A stretch of DNA of 64,000 nt, from contig CAWHGA010000023.1 of NCBI GenBank assembly GCA_963828705.1, positions 205,906 through 269,905 of the forward strand, read 5' to 3'. The translations under genes and the position numbers were made by a program. This document shows, piece after piece, positions 55,478 to 64,000 of this stretch. The notes beneath the pieces were generated by a model that saw only the letters and a list, made by a program, of their open reading frames with translations, had not been told where the DNA came from and made no database searches. Position 1 is the stretch's first letter. Every line of letters starts with the position of its first letter. Source of the stretch: CAWDJT01 sp963828705. Its GTDB lineage: Bacteria; Desulfobacterota; Syntrophobacteria; Syntrophobacterales; Syntrophobacteraceae.

Positions 55478-56088
55478 GAGAATTCTCCTTGTGTTGGTTG
55501 ACAGTCAGTGCTGAGTATCTGGCCCGCTTATACTGAGGAACACGGCAAAGGAAAAGACTAATTCTACAGGAGGATTGAAGGCTGTGGCGCCGACCAAACC
55601 ATGGGGTGATCAGCGGTGAAAAACGCCCTCTTGATCGAGGTTCTGCCGGCAATGAGAAGAAAGGAACAAGATTAGCCCCGGGAGAGTGCTGGTTGGTATG
55701 CGAACACGCATAGTTGAGTGAAGTAGCCGAAACTGTCAAAGGTTGATGAGATTCGGAATGCACAAATTTTCACTTGACGGATCGCTGAGATTGTGGCAAA
55801 AAGTGGCCGCGCCGGGAAAACAGCATTCACGCGAAGCTCATCCCTATAATCCCAGCCGCTTCAGTCCACCCAGAGACCCAGGAAAGGGGCTACCGTGGCG
55901 ATGACGCATGCCATGAGTTCTGAACATACCCTGTCTTTTCAACCGTTATGAATCGCCCAGGGCTGCGTTTTGCTGGGATTGCAGAGTTTCCTTGCGGATG
56001 AGTGCCTGGTGGCTGCGCGTCCATGTGCGCTAACCACGGGGTTGTAGTGTCATTAACGATTTCTTTCGAACGCTAAGTGGAGAAAGGC
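55478..56088. promoter_or_regulatory. Region upstream of the nuo operon
   Basis: About 600 bases between proC and nuoA. TTGACG at 55774 has no good -10. A TATAAT at 55845-55850 has only a weak -35 upstream. No gene was recognised. The nuo promoter must lie here but is not resolved. Confidence 0.3.
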
Positions 56089-56469
56089 ATGTTGCCCAAA
56101 GAGCTGTTGACCGATTTTATGGCGATTTCGCTGTACCTGTTGGTAGGGGTGGTGTTTGCCGTGGTGCCGCTGATCCTCTCTCAGCTCATCGTCAAACGAA
56201 GCACGGGGGCGATGCGGGACGAAACCTACGAAACGGGTATGGCCACCATCGGCAGTGCCTGGATGCAATTTACTGCCGCCTACTACATCTACGCTTTGAT
56301 CTTCCTGGCTTTCGATGTGGATGTCCTGTACCTGTTTCCAGTGGCGTTGGCCTACGGCAAGTATGCTGCCCGCGACTTCATTGAGGTGGTCATTTTTGTT
56401 GGGATCCTGTCTTTGGCTATCGTTTACGCCTGGCGCAAAGGAGTGTTCGAGTGGCACGCGAAACAGTAG
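56089..56469 (+). CDS. nuoA: NADH-quinone oxidoreductase subunit A
   Basis: 126 residues, three transmembrane helices (ISLYLLVGVVFAVVPLILS, YIYALIFLAFDVDVLYLFPV, VVIFVGILSLAIVYAW). RDETYETGMATIGSAWMQF is the conserved loop. ATG at 56089 after GGAGAAAGG. It begins the nuo cluster and overlaps nuoB by 19 bases. Confidence 0.93.
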   Translation: MLPKELLTDFMAISLYLLVGVVFAVVPLILSQLIVKRSTGAMRDETYETGMATIGSAWMQFTAAYYIYALIFLAFDVDVLYLFPVALAYGKYAARDFIEVVIFVGILSLAIVYAWRKGVFEWHAKQ

Positions 56470-56966
56470 AACCGGTCATCAAGTTTGCTCTTTTAGACGA
56501 AGTACTTAATCTGGCTCGCGCCAACTCGCTTTGGCCCATGACCTTTGGCTTGGCGTGTTGCGCCATTGAAATGATGGCGGCGGGAGCTTCGCGCTTTGAC
56601 CTGGATCGTTTTGGAGCCGGCGTTTTTCGGCCTTCCCCGCGGCAGTCGGATTTGATGATCGTGGCCGGTACCATTTCCAAGAAGATGGGACCGGTGGTGC
56701 AGCGGCTCTGGGACCAGATGCCCAACCCTAAATGGTGTATCGCCATGGGCAATTGCGCCATTTCCGGCGGTCCGTTTGAAGTGGAAGGGCAGTATGCCAT
56801 TGTGCCGGGGGCCAACCTGCTGGTGCCGGTGGACATCTATGTGCCCGGTTGCCCGCCGCGTCCGGAGGGTTTGATTCAGGGGATCCTGGCTCTGGAAGAT
56901 AAGATTACGGGTGGCGAAAAGAAGAATTACTTGAGGCGGTTTCGCCGTATGGGAGGAAAAAGCTGA
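56451..56966 (+). CDS. nuoB: NADH-quinone oxidoreductase subunit B
   Basis: 171 residues, holds the N2 iron-sulfur cluster at the quinone site. Cluster cysteines in FGLACCAIEMMAAGASRFDL, MGNCAISGG and VPGCPPRPEGLIQGI. GTG start at 56451 after AAAGGAG, inside the nuoA end. Confidence 0.95.
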   Translation: MARETVEPVIKFALLDEVLNLARANSLWPMTFGLACCAIEMMAAGASRFDLDRFGAGVFRPSPRQSDLMIVAGTISKKMGPVVQRLWDQMPNPKWCIAMGNCAISGGPFEVEGQYAIVPGANLLVPVDIYVPGCPPRPEGLIQGILALEDKITGGEKKNYLRRFRRMGGKS

Positions 56967-56968
56967 TC

Positions 56969-57442
56969 ATGGCCAAGAAGGACGAGATAGCTCAGAAACT
57001 CGAGCAACTACTCCCAAAGGACGCAATCGGCAAGGACGACCAGTATCGTTCGGGAGTGGCCCTCTCGGCGCAGGTCCCGGCGGACAAACTGCGCGAGGCG
57101 ATTACGCTGTGCAGCCAGGCCGGCCTCTATCTGGAAGCCATCACCGGCATGGACTTCATCGATGGGCTGCAGATTGTCTATCACCTCAATTGCTATGAAC
57201 CTCGTTCGCGCATTGCCCTGCGCGTGCGCTGCGGGCACGGGGAGGCCCCCCCGACGGTCAGCGACATTTACTCGGCGGCTGTCTGGCATGAACGTGAAGT
57301 TCATGAATTCTTTGCGGTGCCCTTCAAGGATCATCCCGATTTGAGGCGTCTCTTGCTGCCGGAAGATGCAGATTACTACCCGCATCTGAAGTCCTTTGGG
57401 AAAGTACACTCATATCGCAAATGGGAAGAGGTCTATGGCTAG
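56969..57442 (+). CDS. nuoC: NADH-quinone oxidoreductase subunit C
   Basis: 157 residues, hydrophilic connecting subunit. SDIYSAAVWHEREVHEFFAV and FKDHPDLRRLLLPEDA are the NuoC signature, and the end (HSYRKWEEVYG) matches. Separate from nuoD rather than fused; ends overlap nuoD by eight bases. Confidence 0.92.
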   Translation: MAKKDEIAQKLEQLLPKDAIGKDDQYRSGVALSAQVPADKLREAITLCSQAGLYLEAITGMDFIDGLQIVYHLNCYEPRSRIALRVRCGHGEAPPTVSDIYSAAVWHEREVHEFFAVPFKDHPDLRRLLLPEDADYYPHLKSFGKVHSYRKWEEVYG

Positions 57443-58556
57443 CTTGATTCTAGAACCGGTGGATGATCGGATATACAGTCTGAATCTTGGGCCGCAGCAC
57501 CCGAGTACCCACGGGGTATTGCGCGTCCTGCTCAAGCTGGATGGGGAATTCATCGTTGATGCGGATCCGATCATCGGTTATGGCCATCGCGGCCACGAAA
57601 AGATGGCGGAGAATCGGACCTATGAACAGTTCATGCCCAACGCTAGCCGTATCGACTACCTCTCCGGGCTGATTTACAACCACGGTTATTGCCTGGCGGT
57701 TGAGAAGCTTGCTGGGATCGAGGTGCCGGAGCGGGCGCGCTACATTCGGACCATCTGTTCAGAGCTCAACCGCATTTCGAGCCACCTCCTGTGGTTTGGC
57801 GCTTATGTTATGGACCTCGGTGGCTTCACCCCCTTCCTCTACGCCTTTGATGATCGTGAGCAGATCCTCGATATCCTCGACCGGGTGTCCGGGTCCCGGC
57901 TTACCTATTCCTACTGCCGCTTCGGTGGGGTAGCGCGGGATGTGGATGACGAGTTCATTGCCGCCACGAGGGCCTTCGTCAAACGGCTTCGGAGCCGCTG
58001 GGCGGACTACCACAACCTGGTGACCAAGAACGTCATTTTCATCCACCGGGTGCGCAACATCGGTGTGATCAGTCCCGAGTTGGCGCGGCAATACGGCGTG
58101 ACCGGGCCTACCCTGCGCGCTTGTGGATTTCCATTCGATATGCGTAAGATCGAGCCCTACGAGATCTACGACCGCTTCGATTTCGACGTTCCTACCGAGA
58201 CTGCATGTGATGCTGAGGCGCGCTACCTGGTGCGGTGTCGGGAAATGGAACAGAGTTGTCGGATCATCGAACAGGCATTGGATCAGTTGCCAGGCGGTGC
58301 CTACCGCAATGACAAGGTGCCCTTCAAGGTCAAACCGCCCAAAGGCGAGGTCTACTTCTCATTCGAAAGTGCCCGCGGACAGACCGGCTTCTATCTGGTC
58401 AGCGACGGTACTTCCTACCCCTATCGTTTGCGTGCCCGAGTGCCCAGTTTCGGTAACCTCCATGTTCTCGTCGAGGTGTTCAAGGGGGCCTTGGTCGCGG
58501 ATGCTGTATCGATTCTGGGAAGCATTGATATCGTGGTGCCGGAAGTGGACCGCTAG
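57435..58556 (+). CDS. nuoD: NADH-quinone oxidoreductase subunit D
   Basis: 373 residues, quinone-site subunit homologous to the large subunit of NiFe hydrogenases. LNLGPQHPSTHGVLRVLLKL starts the conserved domain; GYGHRGHEKMAENRTYEQF, ICSELNRISSHLLWFGAY, and CGFPFDMRKIEPYEIYDRFD follow. ATG at 57435 after AAGAGG. No nuoE, nuoF or nuoG follows. Confidence 0.95.
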   Translation: MASLILEPVDDRIYSLNLGPQHPSTHGVLRVLLKLDGEFIVDADPIIGYGHRGHEKMAENRTYEQFMPNASRIDYLSGLIYNHGYCLAVEKLAGIEVPERARYIRTICSELNRISSHLLWFGAYVMDLGGFTPFLYAFDDREQILDILDRVSGSRLTYSYCRFGGVARDVDDEFIAATRAFVKRLRSRWADYHNLVTKNVIFIHRVRNIGVISPELARQYGVTGPTLRACGFPFDMRKIEPYEIYDRFDFDVPTETACDAEARYLVRCREMEQSCRIIEQALDQLPGGAYRNDKVPFKVKPPKGEVYFSFESARGQTGFYLVSDGTSYPYRLRARVPSFGNLHVLVEVFKGALVADAVSILGSIDIVVPEVDR

Positions 58557-58620
58557 GTCCAGCCTTCATGGACCCCATGTGATAAGCCAGTGGGTGTCGA
58601 ACTAAGGAGTGAAAACGGTC

Positions 58621-59613
58621 ATGTTGCAGGCTTTGGGAAACATCTTGGGGGCTGATCTGAGCCGACTGCTGGTGGGCTTGATAGCCGTGCTGGCATTCTC
58701 CCAGCTCAATGCGCTCTTTCTGGTATGGCTGGAACGAAAAGTGGCCGGTCACATCCAGCTGCGCCCCGGTCCAAAGGAGGTTGGGCCTTTTGGCCTGCTC
58801 CAGACGATCGTGGACGGCATTAAGCTGGTGGGTAAGGAACTCATCACACCCTTCATGGCAGACAAGAAGCTGTTCATTCTGGCACCGATATTGGTGTTCA
58901 TGCCGGTGCTGGTTGGGTTCCTGGTGTTGCCCTTTGGTGAAGCCTTGATCATTCGGGACATGAATGTCGGAGTCCTGCTGATTTTTGGCTTTTCCACCTT
59001 TTCTGTGCTGGCTATTCTCGCAGGTGGGTGGGCATCCAACAACAAGTATGCGCTCCTCGGAGCGGTGCGAGCGGTGGCGCAGAACGTAGCTTATGAAATC
59101 CCGCTGCTGCTGTCGGTTATGGCTGTGGTGCTGACGGTGAATTCCTTGCGGTTTTCAGAGATCGTTGCCGCTCAGGGCAAGGTCTGGTTCTGCTTTCTGC
59201 AACCGGTGGCCGCGCTGATCTACCTCATCTGTGCTACGGCGGAAACCAACCGTGCCCCCTTTGATATCCCGGAAGCGGAGTCAGAACTGGTGGCTGGATT
59301 CCATACCGAATACAGCGGGATGCGGTTCGGGCTGTTTTTCCTGGCGGAATACACCAACATGTTTATCGTCTGCGCCGTGGCCACCAGTTTGTTTTTCGGC
59401 GGTTGGCACGGTCCTTTCGGGCTGGCGCTGGGTATTCCGGGCGTGGTGTGGTTCCTTCTGAAGACCTACTTCTTGCTCTTTGTCATCATGTGGGTCCGCT
59501 GGACGTTCCCGCGGCTCCGTTTTGACCAGCTGATGAATTTCTCATGGAAGGTGATGATTCCATTGAGTCTTGCCAATCTGGTGGTTACGGCAGCAATCCT
59601 GAAATTCATATAA
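58621..59613 (+). CDS. nuoH: NADH-quinone oxidoreductase subunit H
   Basis: 330 residues, about eight membrane helices. ERKVAGHIQLRPGPKEVGPF and ETNRAPFDIPEAESELVAGF are the hallmark loops facing the quinone channel. ATG at 58621 after AAGGAG; a GTG at 58609 is possible. nuoD is 64 bases upstream. Confidence 0.94.
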   Translation: MLQALGNILGADLSRLLVGLIAVLAFSQLNALFLVWLERKVAGHIQLRPGPKEVGPFGLLQTIVDGIKLVGKELITPFMADKKLFILAPILVFMPVLVGFLVLPFGEALIIRDMNVGVLLIFGFSTFSVLAILAGGWASNNKYALLGAVRAVAQNVAYEIPLLLSVMAVVLTVNSLRFSEIVAAQGKVWFCFLQPVAALIYLICATAETNRAPFDIPEAESELVAGFHTEYSGMRFGLFFLAEYTNMFIVCAVATSLFFGGWHGPFGLALGIPGVVWFLLKTYFLLFVIMWVRWTFPRLRFDQLMNFSWKVMIPLSLANLVVTAAILKFI

Positions 59614-59630
59614 GGCGATGGGAACAGTCT

Positions 59631-60071
59631 ATGGGTTACTGGAAAGAGATCATCGACGGCGGCTGGAGTCTGGTAGAGGGCATGCGAGTGACGGTGCGGC
59701 GGCTGTTCAAGCCGGTAGTGACCGTTCAGTATCCACGCAGGGAATTGCCGCTCTCACCGGCATATCGTGGTCATATCGAATTGAAACAATTTATTGAGAC
59801 CGACACCCACGGGTGTATCGCTTGCGGGACTTGCCAGCGGCGGTGCCCATCGAGCGTGATCAGGGTGCAGGGCGTAAAAGCGCATGCAAAGAGTGCTAAG
59901 TTTGCCACCCATTACTTGATCGATTACACCCGTTGCAGTCTTTGTGGGTTGTGCGTGGAATGTTGCCCCACTCAGACCCTGCAGTACTCCCAGGAGTACG
60001 CGCTGGAAGGCCCATCCCGGTGGAGTGGAGTCGTTGATCTCATCCAGAGGTTGGAGGGAAACAAGTCATGA
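59631..60071 (+). CDS. nuoI: NADH-quinone oxidoreductase subunit I
   Basis: 146 residues, carries two [4Fe-4S] clusters N6a/b in CIACGTCQRRCP and CSLCGLCVECCP. Start ATG 59631. Overlaps nuoJ by four bases (ATGA). Confidence 0.94.
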   Translation: MGYWKEIIDGGWSLVEGMRVTVRRLFKPVVTVQYPRRELPLSPAYRGHIELKQFIETDTHGCIACGTCQRRCPSSVIRVQGVKAHAKSAKFATHYLIDYTRCSLCGLCVECCPTQTLQYSQEYALEGPSRWSGVVDLIQRLEGNKS

Positions 60072-60601
60072 CGCTTGGTGGTATTTTCAGTGTGGAAACT
60101 GCTGCGCAAGGCGCCTTCTGGGTTGTAGTGGGGATGACCCTGGCGGGGGCAGTGATTGCCGTATTCCCGCGCAACATCCTGTACAACGTGTTGGGGCTGG
60201 TTCTTGCGCTGACCGGAGTGGCAGGCATGTACCTGTTCCTCAACAGCCTCTTTGTGGCGCTCATGCAACTGCTCATTTACGTTGGGGCGATCTGTATCGC
60301 CATTGTCTTCGCTATTATGCTTTCCAGGCCTCTGCACCTGGAGGCTCCCAAGCGCAACATGGGCAAATTTGCCGGTGCGGCCGGCGCTGCCGCCCTCTTT
60401 TTTGCGGCCAACCTGGCTGTGGTGTTCAAGACCAGCTGGCAGGCGGAAGCGCAAAGGAGTGGGGACTGGAGCGTTGCAACCATCGGGCACCTTATGCTCA
60501 CTCGCTATGAACTGGCTTTTGAAGTCATCTCGCTGGTGTTGTTGGTGGCCATCATTGGTGCGATTCTAACCGCAGGATACAGCCGGAGGTTGACCTCGTG
60601 A
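60068..60601 (+). CDS. nuoJ: NADH-quinone oxidoreductase subunit J
   Basis: 177 residues, five likely helices. FVALMQLLIYVGAICIAIVF is the conserved core. The start overlaps nuoI and the end overlaps nuoK by four bases. Confidence 0.92.
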   Translation: MTLGGIFSVETAAQGAFWVVVGMTLAGAVIAVFPRNILYNVLGLVLALTGVAGMYLFLNSLFVALMQLLIYVGAICIAIVFAIMLSRPLHLEAPKRNMGKFAGAAGAAALFFAANLAVVFKTSWQAEAQRSGDWSVATIGHLMLTRYELAFEVISLVLLVAIIGAILTAGYSRRLTS

Positions 60602-60906
60602 ATTGCTTAGCAAGTTATCTGTTTGTTGCTGGCGCCCTGTTCAGCCTGGGGTTGATGGGAGTATTGCTGCGGCGCAATTTGATTGGGATGTTGATCTCCA
60701 TTGAACTGATGCTCAATGGGGCAAATGTCAACTTCATGGCTTTCAACCGGTTCCTGACGCCTGAACCCGCCGTCGGACAGATCATAACGCTGTTTGTGAT
60801 GGGTATTGCCGCGGCTGAAGCTGCCATTGGTCTGAGTATCATTTTGGCGCTGTACCGCCAGCTGCGATCGATCAACATTGAGCAAGCGCAGGAACTCAAA
60901 GGATAG
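60598..60906 (+). CDS. nuoK: NADH-quinone oxidoreductase subunit K
   Basis: 102 residues, three helices. The conserved Glu residues in LLISIELMLNGANVNFMAF-like text (here MLISIELMLNGANVNFMAF) and ITLFVMGIAAAEAAIGLSI are proton-path sites. GTG start at 60598. Confidence 0.94.
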   Translation: MNCLASYLFVAGALFSLGLMGVLLRRNLIGMLISIELMLNGANVNFMAFNRFLTPEPAVGQIITLFVMGIAAAEAAIGLSIILALYRQLRSINIEQAQELKG

Positions 60907-60912
60907 ACTACC

Positions 60913-62856
60913 ATGATGCAGTTGTTCAAAGATCCGATATTGCTTGCAATAGCTACGGCAACCAGTCTGCCGTTCCTGGCCATGGCAGTGATCCTGATCT
61001 TCACGCGCCGCAATGTACGGCTTTCCTGTACGATATCTTTGGGTTCCGCCACCATAGCATTGCTGAGTTCCTTTTATCTGCTCATCAGCTTGTGGCACGC
61101 CCCTGCGCCCGTCGAGTACCGGGCGCTCTGGATGTCGAGTAGCGAGGCCATCGCCATCTCGTTTGGATACCTGCTCGATCCACTCAGTCTGCTCATGCTG
61201 TGCATTGTTGCGGTGATCAGTTTCATGGTGCAGGTGTACTCCCTGGGGTATATGGCAGGCGATCCTGGCATTACGCGTTATTACGCCTTCCAGTCGCTAT
61301 TCGCCTGGGCCATGATGACCATGGTGATCGCCCCCGGGATGATGCAACTTTACATCTTCTGGGAGTTGGTCGGTTTGGCGTCCTATCTGTTGATTGGATA
61401 CTACTACGAAAAATATAGCGCTCAGCAGGCGTGTAAGAAGGCCTTCGTGATGACGCGCCTGGGTGATATCGGGTTTTTCCTTGGATTGGTTGCTTTGCTG
61501 CTGGGCGGGATTAACCTGAACATTCTGGAACTCAATCAGGCCGCACTGGCCCACAAGATCCCCGGATTCCTGGGGACCATATCTGCCTTGTTAATTTTCT
61601 GTGGGGTCATCGGCAAGAGCGCCCAGTTCCCGCTGCTCACCTGGTTGCCCGACGCCATGGAGGGCCCCACCCCGGTTAGTGCCTTGCTGCATTCGGCGAC
61701 CATGGTGGCCGCGGGTGTGTACATGTTCAGCCGTATCTTTCCGGTGTTCGCCGCATCGCCGACGGCCATGGCTGTGGCCTTGGCCATCGGCACGATTACT
61801 ATGTTGCTGTCTTCTACGATGGCCATGGCTACCTACGATCTCAAGCAGGTGTGGGCCTATTCGACCATCAGTCAGCTTGGTTTTATGGTTATGGGTCTGG
61901 CCGCCGGTGGCTACTTTGCTGGTGTCTTCCACCTGACCACCCATGCCGGTTTCAAGGCCCTGCTGTTCCTCTGTTCCGGTATCTTTATTCACGAATATCA
62001 CACCAACGATATGCGGGTCATTGGTCAGAAAGGTGGCCGCGGCCTGCGCGTCCCCATGGTCTGCATGACCGTTGGGGCCCTGGCCTTAGCCGGAATCTTC
62101 CCGTTCGCCGGGTTTTTCAGCAAGGAAGCTATTCTGGGTGTGCTGGCCGGGCAAACCAACAAGGTTTGGCTGTTGGCGGGACTTTTCGGAGCCTTCCTAA
62201 CCGCCTACTACAGCTTCCGATTGATTTTCTTTGTTGCGTGTCCGTCGCTTAAGGTCGTTGGGCATGGGCATGAAGAAGACGATCATGGCCATGGGCACGG
62301 TCATGATTCGCACGAAGAGCATCATAGCTACATTTTTTGGTGCATGGCGGTTCCTGTGATGATCTTGGCAGCGGTGACGCTGGTGCTGGGTTTTTCTCAA
62401 TCCGGTCTGGAACAGTTCCTGATGCCTAAGGTGGCTGCAGCCCATGGTGCTGCGCATGAAGGCGGGCATGGTGGCGGGCACTATGTGCTGCTGGTGTCGG
62501 CTGTGACGGCAGCCCTCAGTGGCATTCTTCTCGCGTGGTTTGAGTTCGGTCGGAAGGGAGCCAAGCAGGTGGGTTTCCTTCGCCGGTTTGTGCGGGTTGA
62601 AGAGCTGTTTGCCAGGCGCTGGTACATCGACGACATGTTGCGCTGGTTGTTGGATAACGTTGTTTATGGCGGTTTCACTAATGTCTTCACGAGAAACGAC
62701 CGCCGCGTGATCGATGGGGGTATTGATGGGTTCTGCCGTTTTACGGTCGGCAGTGGCCGTGTGGCGAGCTTCCTCCAATCCGGAATGTTGCAGTACAACT
62801 TGATGGTGATGATTGCGGCGGTAGGCTTCCTCATCTTGGTGTTTGTCAGCCGCTAG
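60913..62856 (+). CDS. nuoL: NADH-quinone oxidoreductase subunit L
   Basis: 647 residues, antiporter-like proton-pumping subunit. The conserved Glu is in YIFWELVGLASYLLIGYYYE, the Lys site in GKSAQFPLLTWLPDAMEGP and HSATMVAAGVYMFSRIFP follows. It has a long C-terminal region. Near residue 450 there is a His-rich, charged loop (GHGHEEDDHGHGHGHDSH), and a second His/Gly-rich stretch (AAHEGGHGGGHY) lies further on. Six bases after nuoK. Confidence 0.94.
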   Translation: MMQLFKDPILLAIATATSLPFLAMAVILIFTRRNVRLSCTISLGSATIALLSSFYLLISLWHAPAPVEYRALWMSSSEAIAISFGYLLDPLSLLMLCIVAVISFMVQVYSLGYMAGDPGITRYYAFQSLFAWAMMTMVIAPGMMQLYIFWELVGLASYLLIGYYYEKYSAQQACKKAFVMTRLGDIGFFLGLVALLLGGINLNILELNQAALAHKIPGFLGTISALLIFCGVIGKSAQFPLLTWLPDAMEGPTPVSALLHSATMVAAGVYMFSRIFPVFAASPTAMAVALAIGTITMLLSSTMAMATYDLKQVWAYSTISQLGFMVMGLAAGGYFAGVFHLTTHAGFKALLFLCSGIFIHEYHTNDMRVIGQKGGRGLRVPMVCMTVGALALAGIFPFAGFFSKEAILGVLAGQTNKVWLLAGLFGAFLTAYYSFRLIFFVACPSLKVVGHGHEEDDHGHGHGHDSHEEHHSYIFWCMAVPVMILAAVTLVLGFSQSGLEQFLMPKVAAAHGAAHEGGHGGGHYVLLVSAVTAALSGILLAWFEFGRKGAKQVGFLRRFVRVEELFARRWYIDDMLRWLLDNVVYGGFTNVFTRNDRRVIDGGIDGFCRFTVGSGRVASFLQSGMLQYNLMVMIAAVGFLILVFVSR

Positions 62857-62925
62857 CATGGGAATGGTTCAGACCAACGGTTTTTGGGGATTAACGAAAC
62901 TCTAACATAGCGGACGGGAATGCTT

Positions 62926-64000
62926 ATGGTCTCCATGGAAATGGCTCAGTTTCCCATACTAACAACGATCCTTTTGTCCACCATCTTGCCGCTGGTGATC
63001 ATCCTGTTTATCCCCAATGAACGGCCACAACTGGTGAAGCAGGTGAGCCTGCTGTTTTCGGGCATTGGGTTGGTGTTGTGCCTGTGGCTCTATGTGAACT
63101 TTGACGCGACCAAGGGTGGACTCCAGTTCGTGGAACGACACCTCTGGGTTAAGAGCCTGGGCATCTACTACTTTAACGCCATCGATGGCATCAACGCGCC
63201 CATGATGCTGCTCACCGGGATTGTTCTATTCACCGGTGTGTTGACCATGTGGGGTTTGGAGCAGCGGGTTAAGGAGTTTTTCGCCTTGACATTCCTGCTG
63301 GTGGCAGGGGTTTACGGCGTGTTCATGAGCATGGATCTGTTCTTCATGTTTGTGTGGTACGACGTGTCGCTGTTCCCTATGTACCCGCTGATCGCCATCT
63401 GGGGGGGGACGCGCAAGGAATATGGCGCCATGAAGCTGACGCTGTATCTGCTTGCCGGCAGCATCCTGATCTTGCCTGGAATCATCTACGTGTGGGTACA
63501 GGGCGGTGCGACCACCTTCGATCTGTTCGAACTGCAGCGCATGGGGCTGGATGTGATGACCCAAAGGATCGCCTTCCTGATGCTCTACCTGGGATTCGGG
63601 GTGTTGGCAGGTGTTTGGCCGTTCCACACATGGTCACCGGTTGGCCACGTTGCAGCACCCACTGCGGTGAGTATGATTCACGCCGGCGTGCTCATGAAGC
63701 TCGGCGCCTACGGTATCCTGCGCCTAGGGATGACCCTTTGCCCGCAGGGATTGTTGTATTGGTCTGACCTGATGGCGCTTCTTGCTACCATAGGGATTGT
63801 TTACGGGGCCTTTGTGGGTTTAGCGCAAACCAACATGAAATACGTCGTCGGCTATTCGAGTGTGTCGCACATGGGCATTGTCGGTCTGGGATTGGCCACC
63901 ATGACTACGGATGGAATCAATGGCGCCGTGTTCCAGATGTTTTCCCACGGCATCATGACGGCCTTGATGTTCTCTGCTATCGGCTACATTTACGATAGAA
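62926..64000 (+). CDS. nuoM: NADH-quinone oxidoreductase subunit M (partial)
   Basis: First 358 residues; the gene leaves the right window edge. Antiporter-like subunit. MVSMEMAQFPILTTILLST starts it. The conserved acidic residue of helix 5 is Asp146 in FVWYDVSLFPMYPLIAIWGG (where E. coli NuoM has Glu144). FGVLAGVWPFHTWSPVGHVA and HAGVLMKLGAYGILRLGM hold the Lys/His sites. ATG at 62926; later in-frame ATGs (62935, 62941) are possible. Confidence 0.93.
   Translation, partial: MVSMEMAQFPILTTILLSTILPLVIILFIPNERPQLVKQVSLLFSGIGLVLCLWLYVNFDATKGGLQFVERHLWVKSLGIYYFNAIDGINAPMMLLTGIVLFTGVLTMWGLEQRVKEFFALTFLLVAGVYGVFMSMDLFFMFVWYDVSLFPMYPLIAIWGGTRKEYGAMKLTLYLLAGSILILPGIIYVWVQGGATTFDLFELQRMGLDVMTQRIAFLMLYLGFGVLAGVWPFHTWSPVGHVAAPTAVSMIHAGVLMKLGAYGILRLGMTLCPQGLLYWSDLMALLATIGIVYGAFVGLAQTNMKYVVGYSSVSHMGIVGLGLATMTTDGINGAVFQMFSHGIMTALMFSAIGYIYDR

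Noticed and set aside
1..64000. tRNA, rRNA, CRISPR arrays, prophage or complete insertion sequences
   Set aside because: No cloverleaf with a TTCGA arm in context, no rRNA-like conserved segments, no regularly spaced repeats and no transposase or phage genes were seen by reading; a covariance-model scan would be needed to exclude small RNAs.

Overview
The window looks like a chromosome segment from a Desulfobacterota (deltaproteobacterial) anaerobe, probably a sulfate reducer or syntroph related to Syntrophobacterales/Desulfobacca. The lineage is inferred from gene content, not from a search. Supporting signs are the siroheme-dependent heme genes ahbC and ahbD around hemB, a complex I cluster without nuoEFG, a hisC-cmk-rpsA-sppA block, many NtrC/PEGA-type regulators, and a probable selenoprotein.

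Layout. 1-6 kb: end of a secreted protein, an ADP-forming acyl-CoA synthetase with two frameshifts, a glycine-zipper lipoprotein, a DUF1573 protein with an in-frame TGA (probable selenocysteine), and methylmalonyl-CoA decarboxylase. 6-16.5 kb (mostly minus strand): ahbD-hemB-ahbC, a ClpX-like ATPase with its own promoter, a UPF0280 protein, guaA, guaB and a Ppx/GppA phosphatase. 16.9-24.9 kb: Sua5/YrdC-like protein, sppA, rpsA, cmk, hisC, a MITE-like element, rpoH and an amidohydrolase. 25-31 kb: inositol monophosphatase, an acidic conserved protein, and a sigma-54 response regulator joined to pyrC and pyrB. 31-36 kb: a degenerate coding stretch, a lipoprotein and a Ser/Thr kinase carrying seven PEGA repeats. 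36-40 kb: Xaa-Pro peptidase, sugar aminotransferase, UDP-glucuronate epimerase and a universal stress protein. 41-49 kb: hflK-hflC with small upstream ORFs, a glycosyltransferase, a lone receiver protein, a PAP2 phosphatase and lptG-lptF. 49-55.5 kb: a very acidic unknown protein, valS, nadC and proC. 56 kb to the end: nuoA-B-C-D-H-I-J-K-L-M, with nuoM cut by the window edge.

Several essential genes (rpsA, hisC, hflK, hflC, lptF, lptG) are each interrupted by single-base indels, mostly one extra base and often in homopolymers. I read these as sequence errors and give the merged extents. The TGA in the DUF1573 gene is different: it is a clean in-frame codon exactly at the first Cys of the family's CxC motif, followed at the right distance by a hairpin with GGU in its loop. 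This is the most interesting item in the window.

No rRNA, tRNA, CRISPR array, intact insertion sequence or prophage was recognised.
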